DNA of 64,000 nucleotides from DASRRB01 sp036732755. Its GTDB lineage: Bacteria; Planctomycetota; B15-G4; SIAN01. The stretch covers positions 22,769 to 86,768 of the forward strand of contig DAINBU010000006.1 of NCBI GenBank assembly GCA_036732755.1. The letters are read 5' to 3'. Positions 43,461-52,324 of the stretch are shown piece after piece. Both the position numbers and the translations under genes were made by a program. Positions within the stretch are counted from its first letter, which is position 1. Each line of letters starts with the position of its first letter. The notes beneath the pieces were generated by a model, which saw nothing but the letters and a program-made list of their open reading frames with translations, was not told the DNA's origin and searched no databases.

Positions 43461-44459
43461 TCACTCGATGAACAGGTCGAGGACGGTGACGTCGCCCGCC
43501 GCGATCTGCACCCCGGTCGCCGACTTCTGCTTGGCGTCCTTCACGGCCAGCACGTCGTAAGTGCCCGGTGAGAGTCCGAGCACGGCGTAGCTGCCGGTGG
43601 CGACCGACGCCGTCGTTGTGACGGCCAACGTGAGGTCGGTCTCGCCCGGCGGCAGGACGTAGATCGTCGCGACGTCGACGCCCTTCTGCCCTCCCGCGCC
43701 GTCGTCCTCCGTGATCGTCCCGTTCAGGTCGCCCGTATCGACGCGGGTGGTCGCGCGGATGCCCGGCCGGACCAGGAACCGGGTGGCGTTCAACGGATCG
43801 TCGCACGGGACCGGGATGAACGTCTTCGAGAGGTCGAAGTCGAGCAGGATCGGGATCTCTTCGCCCGCGACCACCTCGAGCGGCGGTTTGAAGAAGACCT
43901 TGAGCCCGATCTTGTTCGCGTGGGTCAGGTCGAGGTTGCCTTCGGCCGTCGAGTAGACGTTCCCGTTCGTCAGCGTGAGCTTCGCGTCGTCGATGTAGAG
44001 GCGCGCCACCCGATACGAGCCGGCCGGAATCTCGCCGGTCGCGAAATGGGCGCTGATGCCGTCGCGCAGGTCGAGGAGGCTCACCACGATCCCGGGACCG
44101 GGATAGAGCACGAACTCTGCGTGGTCGCCGTGGTGCCCGTCGTCGTCGTCGTCGTCGTCGTCGTGCCCGTCGTGGTCGTCGTGCTCGTCGTCGTCGTCTT
44201 CACCCTGGTCGTCGTCGTCCTCGTCGTCGTGGTCCCCGCCGTCCTGCTTCTCCCCCTCGTCGTCGTCGTCGTCGCTGCGGCTCAGCGTGATCTTGGTCAC
44301 GTGCACGAGCGCTTCCTGGACGAGGTCGAGGTCGAAGCGCTTGTCGGTGACGAGGACCTTCACTCGGCCCATGCCCCCTGAACCCCCGCCGCCTCCGCAT
44401 GCCGCCGCGAGCAGGACGAGCCCGACCAGCCCGAACGACCCACGTGTCGCGAGTCCCAT
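43461..44459 (-). CDS. DUF4382-like lipoprotein with Asp/His-rich insertion
   Basis: A 332-residue protein. A signal peptide ends in the lipobox LLAAAC, then a Gly-rich linker. The N-terminal core has the DUF4382-like strand GRVKVLVTDKRFDLDLVQEALVHVTKITL. It is interrupted by a run of about 55 residues of almost only Asp, Glu, His and Gly, from about 64 to 118, then continues with VVSLLDLRDGISAHFATGEIPAGSYRVARLYIDDAKL. A C-terminal beta-sandwich (IPVPCDDP to LDLFIE) follows. The acidic/His run could bind metal ions. GGGAG precedes the ATG. It has no operon partner. Confidence 0.8.
   Translation of the reverse strand: MGLATRGSFGLVGLVLLAAACGGGGGSGGMGRVKVLVTDKRFDLDLVQEALVHVTKITLSRSDDDDDEGEKQDGGDHDDEDDDDQGEDDDDEHDDHDGHDDDDDDDDGHHGDHAEFVLYPGPGIVVSLLDLRDGISAHFATGEIPAGSYRVARLYIDDAKLTLTNGNVYSTAEGNLDLTHANKIGLKVFFKPPLEVVAGEEIPILLDFDLSKTFIPVPCDDPLNATRFLVRPGIRATTRVDTGDLNGTITEDDGAGGQKGVDVATIYVLPPGETDLTLAVTTTASVATGSYAVLGLSPGTYDVLAVKDAKQKSATGVQIAAGDVTVLDLFIE
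44138..44276. repeat. GTC trinucleotide-type repeat (Asp-rich coding run)
   Basis: About 140 nt are dominated by GTC/GTG/CTC triplets on the plus strand (Asp/His/Glu on the coding minus strand). Uninterrupted blocks such as GTCGTCGTCGTCGTC occur at 44140-44160 and near 44260. It encodes the acidic insertion of the DUF4382 lipoprotein. The length is likely variable between strains. Confidence 0.9.
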
Positions 44460-44721
44460 GGTGTTGCTCCCTCTTCCGGCGCGCGGAACTCCCCGGCTGC
44501 GCGCCCGTTGCGGCACGGCGTAACGAGAGGAGCGGCGCTCGGCAAGTCGAAGTTCGGACCTGGCGCGGAGATCGAGCGTGATCAGGTCCGCGTACGGCGG
44601 CGGTTCGAGGGCGGACGCCTCGAATTGGACGGGTCGGCCGGCCTCCCGTTGCGTTTCGCCCGCCGATTCCGCTCCTCCTGCTTGCCGCCCGTTCCATGGG
44701 TCCGTGAGCAGGAGTTCGTCC

Positions 44722-45732
44722 ATGAGCGCCAAGAAGATCTGCTTCGACCGCATCCTCCCGCGCGACCTCGCGCTCCCGCACCGCGCGCTGTCGCAGGGCC
44801 CGCTGCGGCCGTCGCGCGCAATATCTCCGCGCAACAAGCAGTGGCCCAACGGTGCGACGCTCACGGTCGCGTTCAAGGGGGGCTCGAGCACGCAGCAGCA
44901 GATGGTCCGGCAGTACGCGCCCGAATGGACCGAGTACGCCAACCTCAGGTTCGACTTCGTCACGACCCCCAACGCGAAGATCCGCGTCGCCTTCGACGCC
45001 AACGACGGCGCGTGGTCCTATGTCGGGACCGACAACCTCGAGATCCCGATCGACGCCGCGACGCTCAACCTCGGCTGGCAGGACAAGGCCGTGATCCTGC
45101 ACGAGTTCGGCCACATGGTCGGCTTCGCGCACGAGCACCAGAACCCCCAGGGCGGGATCACGTGGAACGAGGCGGCGGTGATCGCGGACCTGAGCGGCGC
45201 GCCCAACTACTGGGACGAGTCGACCATCCGGCACAACGTGATCGAGAAGTACAGTCTCGACCAGATCTACGGCACCGCCTTCGACGCGCAGTCGATCATG
45301 CTCTACGCCTTCCCGGCGTCGTGGACGATCGGCGGGAGCGGGACGCACGAGAACACCGACCTCTCGGCGACCGACAAGTCCTTCGTCGGCGGCCCGCAGA
45401 TGTACCCGGGCCAGCAGGCGGACGCGGTGACCGAGATCCCGGTCCAGAAGGCGCTCGCCGCCGCCATCTCGAACGCGGGCGAGCAGGACACCTTCAAATT
45501 CGTCGTCGCCGCCGCCGGCAACTACGTGATCGAGACGGGCGGCTCGACCGACGTGATCACCTCGCTCTACGGCCCCAACTCGATGACCAAGCTGATCGCG
45601 CGCGACGACGACTCGGGCGCCGGCGCCAACTCGCGCCTCGAGGCGGCCCTGCAGCCGGGCACCTACTACCTGCAGATCCGCCACTACAGCTCGGTCGGGA
45701 CCGGCCCCTACAAGGTCTGGATCGCGGGCTGA
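44722..45732 (+). CDS. Astacin/matrixin-like zinc metalloprotease with PPC domain
   Basis: A 336-residue protein starting MSAKKICFDRILP, with CAGGAG upstream. The catalytic helix is HEFGHMVGFAHEH (HExxHxxGxxHE pattern), followed by a Met-turn candidate SIMLYAF. The C-terminal 95 residues match a pre-peptidase C-terminal (PPC) domain (DTFKFVVAAAGNYVIETGG, YYLQIRHYSSVGTGPYKV). No signal peptide is visible, although PPC domains usually occur in secreted proteases; the export route is unclear. It lies 46 nt before the hydrolase-caspase gene in the same direction, so the two may be a protease pair. Confidence 0.85.
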   Translation: MSAKKICFDRILPRDLALPHRALSQGPLRPSRAISPRNKQWPNGATLTVAFKGGSSTQQQMVRQYAPEWTEYANLRFDFVTTPNAKIRVAFDANDGAWSYVGTDNLEIPIDAATLNLGWQDKAVILHEFGHMVGFAHEHQNPQGGITWNEAAVIADLSGAPNYWDESTIRHNVIEKYSLDQIYGTAFDAQSIMLYAFPASWTIGGSGTHENTDLSATDKSFVGGPQMYPGQQADAVTEIPVQKALAAAISNAGEQDTFKFVVAAAGNYVIETGGSTDVITSLYGPNSMTKLIARDDDSGAGANSRLEAALQPGTYYLQIRHYSSVGTGPYKVWIAG

Positions 45733-45778
45733 GACGTCCGTCCCCGTCCGCTTTTCGCATTGCTCGACGGAGAACGAC

Positions 45779-47671
45779 GTGACCCAACTGCGCGTGCTCG
45801 GCCTGCACGGGGTCGGCGACCACCACACCGACTCCGCCTGGAAGGAGCAGTGGAGCGACGCGATCGAGGCCGCGCTGCGCCGCTGGGACCCGTCGCTCTC
45901 CGTCGAATGCGAGCTCCCGGTCTACGACGATCTCTTCTCCGATCCGCGCTGGAAGCTCGATCCCCTCCGCTACGCCCAGGCCGTCGGGAAGATGACCGCG
46001 AGCGGCGTCACCGTCGGCCTCGAGACGATCGGCGAGAAGATCGGCGACGCCTTCGGCCGGATCGGCGACGAGATCGGCAGCTGGTTCCGTCCGTCGCGCG
46101 ACCTCGCCTCCCTCCCCAACGAGCTGCGCTGGACTGCCGGCATGGTCGTCCAGTGGGCCGACTACGACGAGCTGCGCAAAGCGGCGCGCGCGTGGCTGGC
46201 GAAGCAGCTCGCGGGCGGGCCCTTCGACGTCGTGGTCGCGCACAGCCTCGGCTCCCTCATCGCCTACGACACCTTCATCCACGGTCAGGCGCTGCTGACC
46301 GGCGCGACGATGGTCGCACTGTTCGGGTCGCAGGTCGGCAACCCGTTCGTGCGCGACACCCTGGGCGGCTACCTCGTCCCGCTGAAGAGGCCGCGCGCGT
46401 GGTTCCAGCTGTTCAATCCCAACGACCGCGCCTTCTCGGCGCCGATCCGCGTGCCGTCCGACCCGAAGTTCCGCCGCGTCGCGACGCCCTTCCGCGACGG
46501 CTTCCTGAGCCACGACGCGGTGCGCTACCTCTCCCATCCCGAAGCGGTCGGCGGCTTCTGGAGCGCCGTCGTCGCGGCGCGGCCCGGGGTCAAGGGGTTC
46601 GCGCCGATCCGCCACGCGCTCGCCGCGTTCGACGCGACGCTCGCGCCGGCGGGCCGGGACCGCAAGGTCGTGGCGGGGAAGCGCGCCGCGCCGAACCGGA
46701 GAGCGCTGCTGGTCGGGATCAACGACTACCCCGATCCGGCCAACCGGCTCGACGGCTGCGTCAACGACGTCTTCCTGATCAGCGCCGCGCTGCAGGAGAG
46801 CGGCTTCAAGCCCGAGGAGATCCGCGTCGTCTTCGACGGGCGCGCCACGGCGCAGGGGATCCTCGAGCGGGTGCGCTGGCTGCTCGACGGCACGCGCGAC
46901 GGCGACGAGCGCGTCCTGTTCTACAGCGGCCACGGCGCGCAGATCCCCGGCTACGGCTCGAGCCTCGAGGTCGACCACCTGACGGAGTGCCTCGTCCCCC
47001 ACGACTTCGACTGGACCGAGGAGCACGCGATCACCGACGCGCAGCTCGCCGAGCTCTACAGCCAGCTCCCGTACGAGAGCCGCTTCGTCGCGATCTTCGA
47101 CTGCTGCCACTCGGGAGGGATGTCGCGCGACGGCGGCGCGAAGGTGCGCGGCATCACGCCGCCCGACGACGTGCGCCACCGCGCGCTGCGCTGGGATCCC
47201 GGCGAGGAGATGTGGGTCGCGCGCGACTTCAAGCCGATCACCTCCGACCGCGACGTGCTCGGCGACGCCGAGCGGCGCAAGAGCTACGTCGGCGCGAGCG
47301 GCGCGAGCTACCGGCTCGGCCGCGGCATGGCGGTGCGCTCGCTCGACCGCGCCGACAAGAAGCGGCAACGCGACGCGGTCGGCAGCCGCGGGCCGTTCCT
47401 CCCAATGATCCTCGAGGCGTGCGCCGAGCAGGAGCTCGCGTACGAGTACCGCCACGGCGTCACTTCGTACGGCGCCTTCACCTTCTCCCTCACCAAGGAA
47501 CTGCGCGACGCGCGCCGGGCGACGGGCCGCAAGGGGATCGACTTCGCCGGACTGATGAAGAAGACGACGGCGCGGCTGCACCGGCTCGACTACGACCAGA
47601 CGCCCGCGCTGGTCGGCCCGACCGCGCTCACGCGCATCGCGATCCCGTGGACGAAAGGGTCCGTGCGCTGA
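45779..47671 (+). CDS. Alpha/beta-hydrolase and caspase (C14) fusion protein
   Basis: 630 residues from a GTG with GGAG upstream. The N-terminal half resembles a lipase/hydrolase: GVGDHH near the start and VVAHSLGS with nucleophile Ser156. The C-terminal half is caspase-like: ALLVGINDYPDPANRLDGCVNDV, His385 in FYSGHGAQ and Cys443 in FDCCHSGGM. Both catalytic residues of the caspase fold are intact. It resembles metacaspase-type modules joined to other effectors, as in bacterial stress or defence systems. Its partner is unknown; a stress-type small protein follows 170 nt later. Confidence 0.85.
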   Translation: MTQLRVLGLHGVGDHHTDSAWKEQWSDAIEAALRRWDPSLSVECELPVYDDLFSDPRWKLDPLRYAQAVGKMTASGVTVGLETIGEKIGDAFGRIGDEIGSWFRPSRDLASLPNELRWTAGMVVQWADYDELRKAARAWLAKQLAGGPFDVVVAHSLGSLIAYDTFIHGQALLTGATMVALFGSQVGNPFVRDTLGGYLVPLKRPRAWFQLFNPNDRAFSAPIRVPSDPKFRRVATPFRDGFLSHDAVRYLSHPEAVGGFWSAVVAARPGVKGFAPIRHALAAFDATLAPAGRDRKVVAGKRAAPNRRALLVGINDYPDPANRLDGCVNDVFLISAALQESGFKPEEIRVVFDGRATAQGILERVRWLLDGTRDGDERVLFYSGHGAQIPGYGSSLEVDHLTECLVPHDFDWTEEHAITDAQLAELYSQLPYESRFVAIFDCCHSGGMSRDGGAKVRGITPPDDVRHRALRWDPGEEMWVARDFKPITSDRDVLGDAERRKSYVGASGASYRLGRGMAVRSLDRADKKRQRDAVGSRGPFLPMILEACAEQELAYEYRHGVTSYGAFTFSLTKELRDARRATGRKGIDFAGLMKKTTARLHRLDYDQTPALVGPTALTRIAIPWTKGSVR

Positions 47672-47840
47672 CGGCCGCATCGGCGACCGCTTTGTAGATC
47701 GCGCCAGAGCGCGACCGACCGCCGGCGGCGCCGCTCCCGCGCGATCCCCTGCAGGATCCCCGCGTCGGGGCTCCGCGCTCGCTCCGGCACGGGCAGTTGC
47801 TTCCACCGCTCCTTCCATCCTGGGTCGCAGGAGAGGAGCC

Positions 47841-48407
47841 ATGGACGGCACGCCCGATCTCTTCGAAGTCCTTCACCTCCACACGCCGGGCGTCGGGACG
47901 ATTCGCGTCGACGCGCCGGCGTTTCCTCCCGTCCGCGCCGCCGTCTTCCGCAAGGCGCGCGAGGCCGACTTCGCCGCCGCCGAGCTGGTGCGCGCCGGGT
48001 TCGCGAAGGACCACATCACGGTCGTCTGCTCGTCGGATCGCGGCCACCGTTTCGACGGCTTCGACCGGCGGGATCCGGCCGGAGCGCACACGCTGGGCGC
48101 GGTGCTCGGCGGCAGCGCGGTCGGCGCGGCGCTCGGCGGATTGGCCGCGATCGCGGGCACGGAGCTGCTCCTGACCGGGCCGCTGCTCGTCGGGATCGGC
48201 GCGCTCGCCGGCGGATTCGTCGGCGCGATGCTCTCGCGCGGGGTCGAGCGCGAGGCGACGAACTACTACGACCAGGCGGTGCGCAAGGGCGACATCCTCG
48301 TCGCGGTCGAGTGCGATCCGGGGAGCGACCAGCGCGAGCGGCTCGCGCTGGCGGAGCGCCTCCTCGCCCGGGCCGGCGCCCGCCCCCTCCCGCTGCTGGA
48401 GGGGTGA
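47841..48407 (+). CDS. General-stress/YflT-like membrane-helix protein
   Basis: A 188-residue protein with AGGAGAGGAGCC before the ATG. The N-terminal half is soluble (VFRKAREADFAAAELVRAGFAKDHITVVC, like YflT/DUF1269-type flexible stress proteins). A Gly/Ala-rich hydrophobic hairpin follows (LGAVLGGSAVGAALGGLAAIAG and LLVGIGALAGGFVGAML). The tail includes YYDQAVRKGDILVAVECD, the last strand pattern of such proteins. Similar proteins are general stress or membrane-associated proteins; the specific role is unknown. Confidence 0.65.
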   Translation: MDGTPDLFEVLHLHTPGVGTIRVDAPAFPPVRAAVFRKAREADFAAAELVRAGFAKDHITVVCSSDRGHRFDGFDRRDPAGAHTLGAVLGGSAVGAALGGLAAIAGTELLLTGPLLVGIGALAGGFVGAMLSRGVEREATNYYDQAVRKGDILVAVECDPGSDQRERLALAERLLARAGARPLPLLEG

Positions 48408-48426
48408 GCGCCGGCCCGCCGCGCGG

Positions 48427-50370
48427 TCACGCGCCCGCGTCGGGCGCGGGCCCCGCGTGCCGCGCCGCGCTCCCGTTCGCGGCGACGCGCTCGCTCAGCA
48501 GGAGGCCGAGCAGCCCCTCGCCGGCGCCGCCGCGGCCGCCGCTCGCGATCTGCGGCACGATCGCGACCTTCGCCGCCGCGAGCTCGCGCGCGATGGTGAT
48601 GCGCGCCGTGTTCTCGCCGCCGAGCGCGGCGACCTGCGCCTCGTAGCCGCGCGCACGCGCCAGCCCCTCGGCCTCGACCGCCACCGCGCTCGCCTTGCCG
48701 GTCTCCGACAGGTAGTACGCCTCGCCGTCCGCCTCCGCCTTGCGCGCCGCGGCGAGGTCGCGGCGCACGTCGACGCCGAGGCGCGCCCGCACCACCTCGT
48801 CCTGCATGTTGGCGATGCCGGTCGCCTCCGCGACGTTCTTGCGCTCCGCCTCGGCCTGCTGCTTCTTCTTGAACGTCTCGATCTCCTGGTTGGCGATCTC
48901 GCGCTCCTTCAGGACGCGGGTCAGCTCGTCGGGCAGGTCGACGTCCTGGATGAAGACGCCGATCGTCTCGACCTCGTAGTCCCCGAGCATCTTGCGGACG
49001 TGCGCGCTCGCCGACTCCTGCACGGTGCCGCGCTTCTCGATGAACTCGATCGCCGCCATGCCCTGCAGCGTGTTGCGGAAGTGGTTGCCCACGGCGCCCT
49101 GCAGCAGCTCGACCACGAGGTTGTTCATCGAGCCGACGCGCGAGATCACGCGCGGCGCCATCGTGTCGGGCACGTGCAGCTGGACCTGCAGGTCGATCGA
49201 GAAGCGGAAGCCCTCGCGGCTCTTGGCGTCGATCGGCTTCAGGTCCTTGTCGAGGTCGTGCGCCTTCGAGTAGTAGTCGGCCCAGTTGAGGGTGAGGATC
49301 GCGGTCGGGACCTTGATCGCGTCGTAGAGCCGCGGGTTCACCATGTACTTGCCGACGCGCAGCGGCTCCTGCCAGAGACCGCGGTGGCCCGGGTGAACCA
49401 GCGAGCCGTGCTTGAACTGCGGCCCCGACGTGTCGGCGGTCGGCAGCCCGATGTACGCCTTCACGACGGCGACCTCGCCCTGCTCGACGACCAGCATCGG
49501 CACGCGCTCGACGCGGACCAGCAGCGGGTTCAGGTTGTAGGCGCCGTAGGGAAGCGCGTCGTGCTGCAGGCCGCTGCGCCCGCCCTGGTCGAGGAAGCGC
49601 TGCAGGTCCTGGTAGTTGTCGTGGAGGTGGTTCTTGTTCTGCAGCAGCGCCTCGATCAGCTCGGTGTCGTTGTGCGCCTGCTTCTCGAGTTCGGCGATGT
49701 CGGCGAAGCCGCCGAGCCGGCTCGCGATGTCGCCCGCCTCGACCGGCGGACCCTCGAGCACGGTGACGACGCCGCAGACGTCGCGACCGTCCACGTCGGG
49801 CTGGATGCGCGTGACGCGCAGGTCGAGCGCGCGCAGCGTCTCCACGAGGACGCGGATCTCGGCGCTCACCGGCCGGCCGAACGAGCGGCCCTGGGTGACG
49901 ACGATGAAGCCGACCGGGTGGATCGGCGCCAGCGTGCCCGGCGCGAGCACCGGCCGCTGCACGCCCTTCTGCCCGCCGTTCGCGCGGAACGCCGCCACGT
50001 CCTGGAAGTCGGCGAACCCGGGGCGGTAGACGGCGCTCTTCGCCCCGACCGGGAGCGGTCCGCCGACCTGCGCGACGACGAGGCCGACGTGGTCGGCCGG
50101 GATCTGCACCCACGGGTGCTTGCGGACCGCGCAGAGCGGCCAGAGCCGGAAGCGCAGGCCGGGCATCAGGAGCTCGGCCTGCCAGCCCGCCTCGCCCGCG
50201 AACGCGACGGGATCGTCGCCGCGCAGGCTCGGCCCGACGCGCTTCAGCACGAGCCCCACCTCCGTCGGCCCGATCAGGACCCACGAACGCGCCAGCACGA
50301 GCAGCAGCACGAGCCCGGACAGCCCGAATGCGATCCGATGCTCGACGACGAACCGGATCACGCTTTCCAT
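48427..50370 (-). CDS. SPFH (flotillin/prohibitin-like) membrane protein
   Basis: A 647-residue protein beginning with an N-terminal membrane anchor (VVEHRIAFGLSGLVLLLVLARSWVLI), then the SPFH domain (GPTEVGLVLKRVG; FADFQDVAAFRANGG; VVKAYIGLPTADTSG). A long C-terminal coiled coil follows (EREIANQEIETFKKKQQAEAERKNVAEATG), with EAEGLARARGYEAQVAALG as in flotillins. It likely forms membrane scaffolds. GGAGG precedes the ATG. It shares strand with the RMD1-like gene upstream, with a 105-nt gap. Confidence 0.85.
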   Translation of the reverse strand: MESVIRFVVEHRIAFGLSGLVLLLVLARSWVLIGPTEVGLVLKRVGPSLRGDDPVAFAGEAGWQAELLMPGLRFRLWPLCAVRKHPWVQIPADHVGLVVAQVGGPLPVGAKSAVYRPGFADFQDVAAFRANGGQKGVQRPVLAPGTLAPIHPVGFIVVTQGRSFGRPVSAEIRVLVETLRALDLRVTRIQPDVDGRDVCGVVTVLEGPPVEAGDIASRLGGFADIAELEKQAHNDTELIEALLQNKNHLHDNYQDLQRFLDQGGRSGLQHDALPYGAYNLNPLLVRVERVPMLVVEQGEVAVVKAYIGLPTADTSGPQFKHGSLVHPGHRGLWQEPLRVGKYMVNPRLYDAIKVPTAILTLNWADYYSKAHDLDKDLKPIDAKSREGFRFSIDLQVQLHVPDTMAPRVISRVGSMNNLVVELLQGAVGNHFRNTLQGMAAIEFIEKRGTVQESASAHVRKMLGDYEVETIGVFIQDVDLPDELTRVLKEREIANQEIETFKKKQQAEAERKNVAEATGIANMQDEVVRARLGVDVRRDLAAARKAEADGEAYYLSETGKASAVAVEAEGLARARGYEAQVAALGGENTARITIARELAAAKVAIVPQIASGGRGGAGEGLLGLLLSERVAANGSAARHAGPAPDAGA

Positions 50371-50475
50371 CGCAGTGCCTCCACGGGGTTTCCGTTCGTG
50401 GAAGCAAACCGGATCGGGGGCGGTCGCGCTCGACGCGGCCCCCGTTTCAACGCGGCGTTAACGCGCCGCCCGGGA

Positions 50476-51606
50476 TCAGTGCGGGGCGCCGAGGATCGGG
50501 AAGAGCCGCGCGAGGAACGGCAGCACGATCGAGACGAGGAACAGCAGGATGATGATCCACTCGAGCAGCTCCATGCGCCGCGAGTTCTGCTCGTCGGAGA
50601 GCTTGGCGTAGACGCTGTCGAGCGTCTCGAGCTTGCGCAGGATGCTCGCGTCCCAGGCGTCGAGGTGGAGGCGGCGCGCCGCCAGCCGGTAGACGCGCGC
50701 CAGGAACTGGTCGCCCAGCATCTTGATCGCGTTGTTCACGCTCTCGAAGAGGAGCGCGTTCTCGAGCTGCAGCTGCGCGACGCGGCGCACGCTCTCGCGC
50801 AGGTCGTCGCCGCGCCGCCTCCACCAGGAGCGGCCGCGCGACCGCAGGATGTCGTAGGAGCGGTCGAGCGCCTCGTCGAGGCGGTCGTCGAGGTAGCGCA
50901 TCTCCAGCAGCTCGACGTTGGCGAACTCGAGCACGCTGAGCGCGTCCTCGCCGAGCGCGTCGAAGAGGAAGGCGCCGTTCCAGTCGATCACGAGGTCGTC
51001 GCGCGGACCGTAGGAGATGCGGAACTGCAGCGCGTCGGCGACCTCGTTCTCCCGCAACCCCTCGCGCTCGGCGCGCAGCGTCCGCGCGATCAGGTCGCGC
51101 CGCCCGTCGATGATCGCCGCGGGGTCGGAGCCGGGTGCCCAGCGCTGGACGTGGAAGACGGCGTAGTCCTCGACGAGGTCGGCGAGACGCGGGGCGCGCA
51201 CGGCGTCGCCGAGGCGGTCGATCCACGCCTTCACGCGCTCCGTGCTGTCGCGCTTGAGGCGCGGGTCCTCGTCGAGCACGCTCGCGAGCCCGCGCAGCTC
51301 GTCGAGCTCGCGGCCGCCGAGCGGGATGCGGTACGCGATCGAGATCGCGCCGAAATCGTAGAGCGTCGCCTCGACCCGCCCGTCGGTCGCGAAGCCGCCG
51401 ATCTCGACGGCCGGGCAGGGTTCGACGACGCGCAGAGGCGCCGGTCGGAACTGCAGGTAGGCCGGCTCGCGGTGCTCGTGCTTGATGAGCTCGCGCTCGG
51501 CGCGCGCCGAGCAGCGCTGCTCGGCGCGGTCGAGGTCGATCTGATGCCCGAGGTCGTAGGCGAACCAGACGTGCGCCGTGCCGGATTCGATGCGGAAGGA
51601 GTCCAC
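50476..51606 (-). CDS. RMD1/YagE (DUF155)-like membrane-anchored protein
   Basis: 376 residues from a GTG at 51606. The C-terminal part is the clearest: LRKLETLDSVYAKLSDEQNSRRMELLEWIIILLFLVSIVLPFL, the signature tail of the RMD1/DUF155 family (coiled helix, then one or two membrane helices). The N-terminal body is beta/alpha and has VWFAYDLGHQIDLD and FGAISIAYRIPLGGRELDEL. Function in bacteria is unknown. The start lacks a strong ribosome-binding site. Confidence 0.6.
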   Translation of the reverse strand: MDSFRIESGTAHVWFAYDLGHQIDLDRAEQRCSARAERELIKHEHREPAYLQFRPAPLRVVEPCPAVEIGGFATDGRVEATLYDFGAISIAYRIPLGGRELDELRGLASVLDEDPRLKRDSTERVKAWIDRLGDAVRAPRLADLVEDYAVFHVQRWAPGSDPAAIIDGRRDLIARTLRAEREGLRENEVADALQFRISYGPRDDLVIDWNGAFLFDALGEDALSVLEFANVELLEMRYLDDRLDEALDRSYDILRSRGRSWWRRRGDDLRESVRRVAQLQLENALLFESVNNAIKMLGDQFLARVYRLAARRLHLDAWDASILRKLETLDSVYAKLSDEQNSRRMELLEWIIILLFLVSIVLPFLARLFPILGAPH

Positions 51607-51751
51607 GGGCGCGCAGCCACCATGACGAGGGGACGACCCGGGGCGCAGCGTAGCGGGACGTCGTCTCCCGCAGTCCCGCAGGAACGCGCGGAGCGAGGCG
51701 GCGCCCGGGGGCTCCGCCTCGCTCCGCCCGCATCACCCTTCGATCAGCGGA

Positions 51752-52120
51752 TTATTCGTGCTCCGGGTGGCCGGCCGCCGCCTTGTCCCGCAGCGCGCGC
51801 AAGCGACGGATGCGGCGCTCGAGGGCGTAGCGACTGATGCCGAGCAGCGTCGCGGCCTGCCGCTTCACGCCGTCGGCGTTGCGCATCGCGTGGTCGATGA
51901 GCCGCTGCTCGTAGTCGGCGAGCAGGTAGGTGATGCTCTGCGACCACGGGAAGTCCGGGACGGGGAGCCCGCGGTCGTTCGCCGTCGGCGTCGGGGCGAC
52001 GTGGCTCGTCGGCGGAGTCAGCGGGCGCGGCGGGTTCATCCCGCCGATCGGATGCGAGGATGGATTCACCGCGGTCGACGTCGGCCACTTTGTGGAATGT
52101 ACAATCGCAGATCCGTTCAT
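51752..52120 (-). CDS. Fis-type helix-turn-helix DNA-binding protein
   Basis: A 122-residue protein with GGAGCACCTCG before the ATG. It has a Pro/Ser/Thr-rich N-terminal half with no clear domain. A Fis-like C-terminal domain follows (LADYEQRLIDHAMRNADGVKRQAATLLGISRYALERRIRRL), as at the C-terminus of sigma54 activators, but without the AAA+ domain. It is therefore a stand-alone DNA-binding protein or a remnant of a larger activator. Confidence 0.75.
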   Translation of the reverse strand: MNGSAIVHSTKWPTSTAVNPSSHPIGGMNPPRPLTPPTSHVAPTPTANDRGLPVPDFPWSQSITYLLADYEQRLIDHAMRNADGVKRQAATLLGISRYALERRIRRLRALRDKAAAGHPEHE

Positions 52121-52324
52121 CGAGGTGCTCCTCTTCGGGGACGCACACCACCGCGCGTCCACGTCGTCGATCCCGTAGCAAACTCGGGTGCCAACCGACG
52201 GCGCAAAGTCATGCGACGCTTCGCGGGTTTTCTCGATTCGACCGCGGCGGACGGGCCGTCCGGTGGGATTCGCCCCGGGGCCCTGATGGAATCCGGCCCG
52301 GCAGCGCCCTAACGTGCCCCCCCC

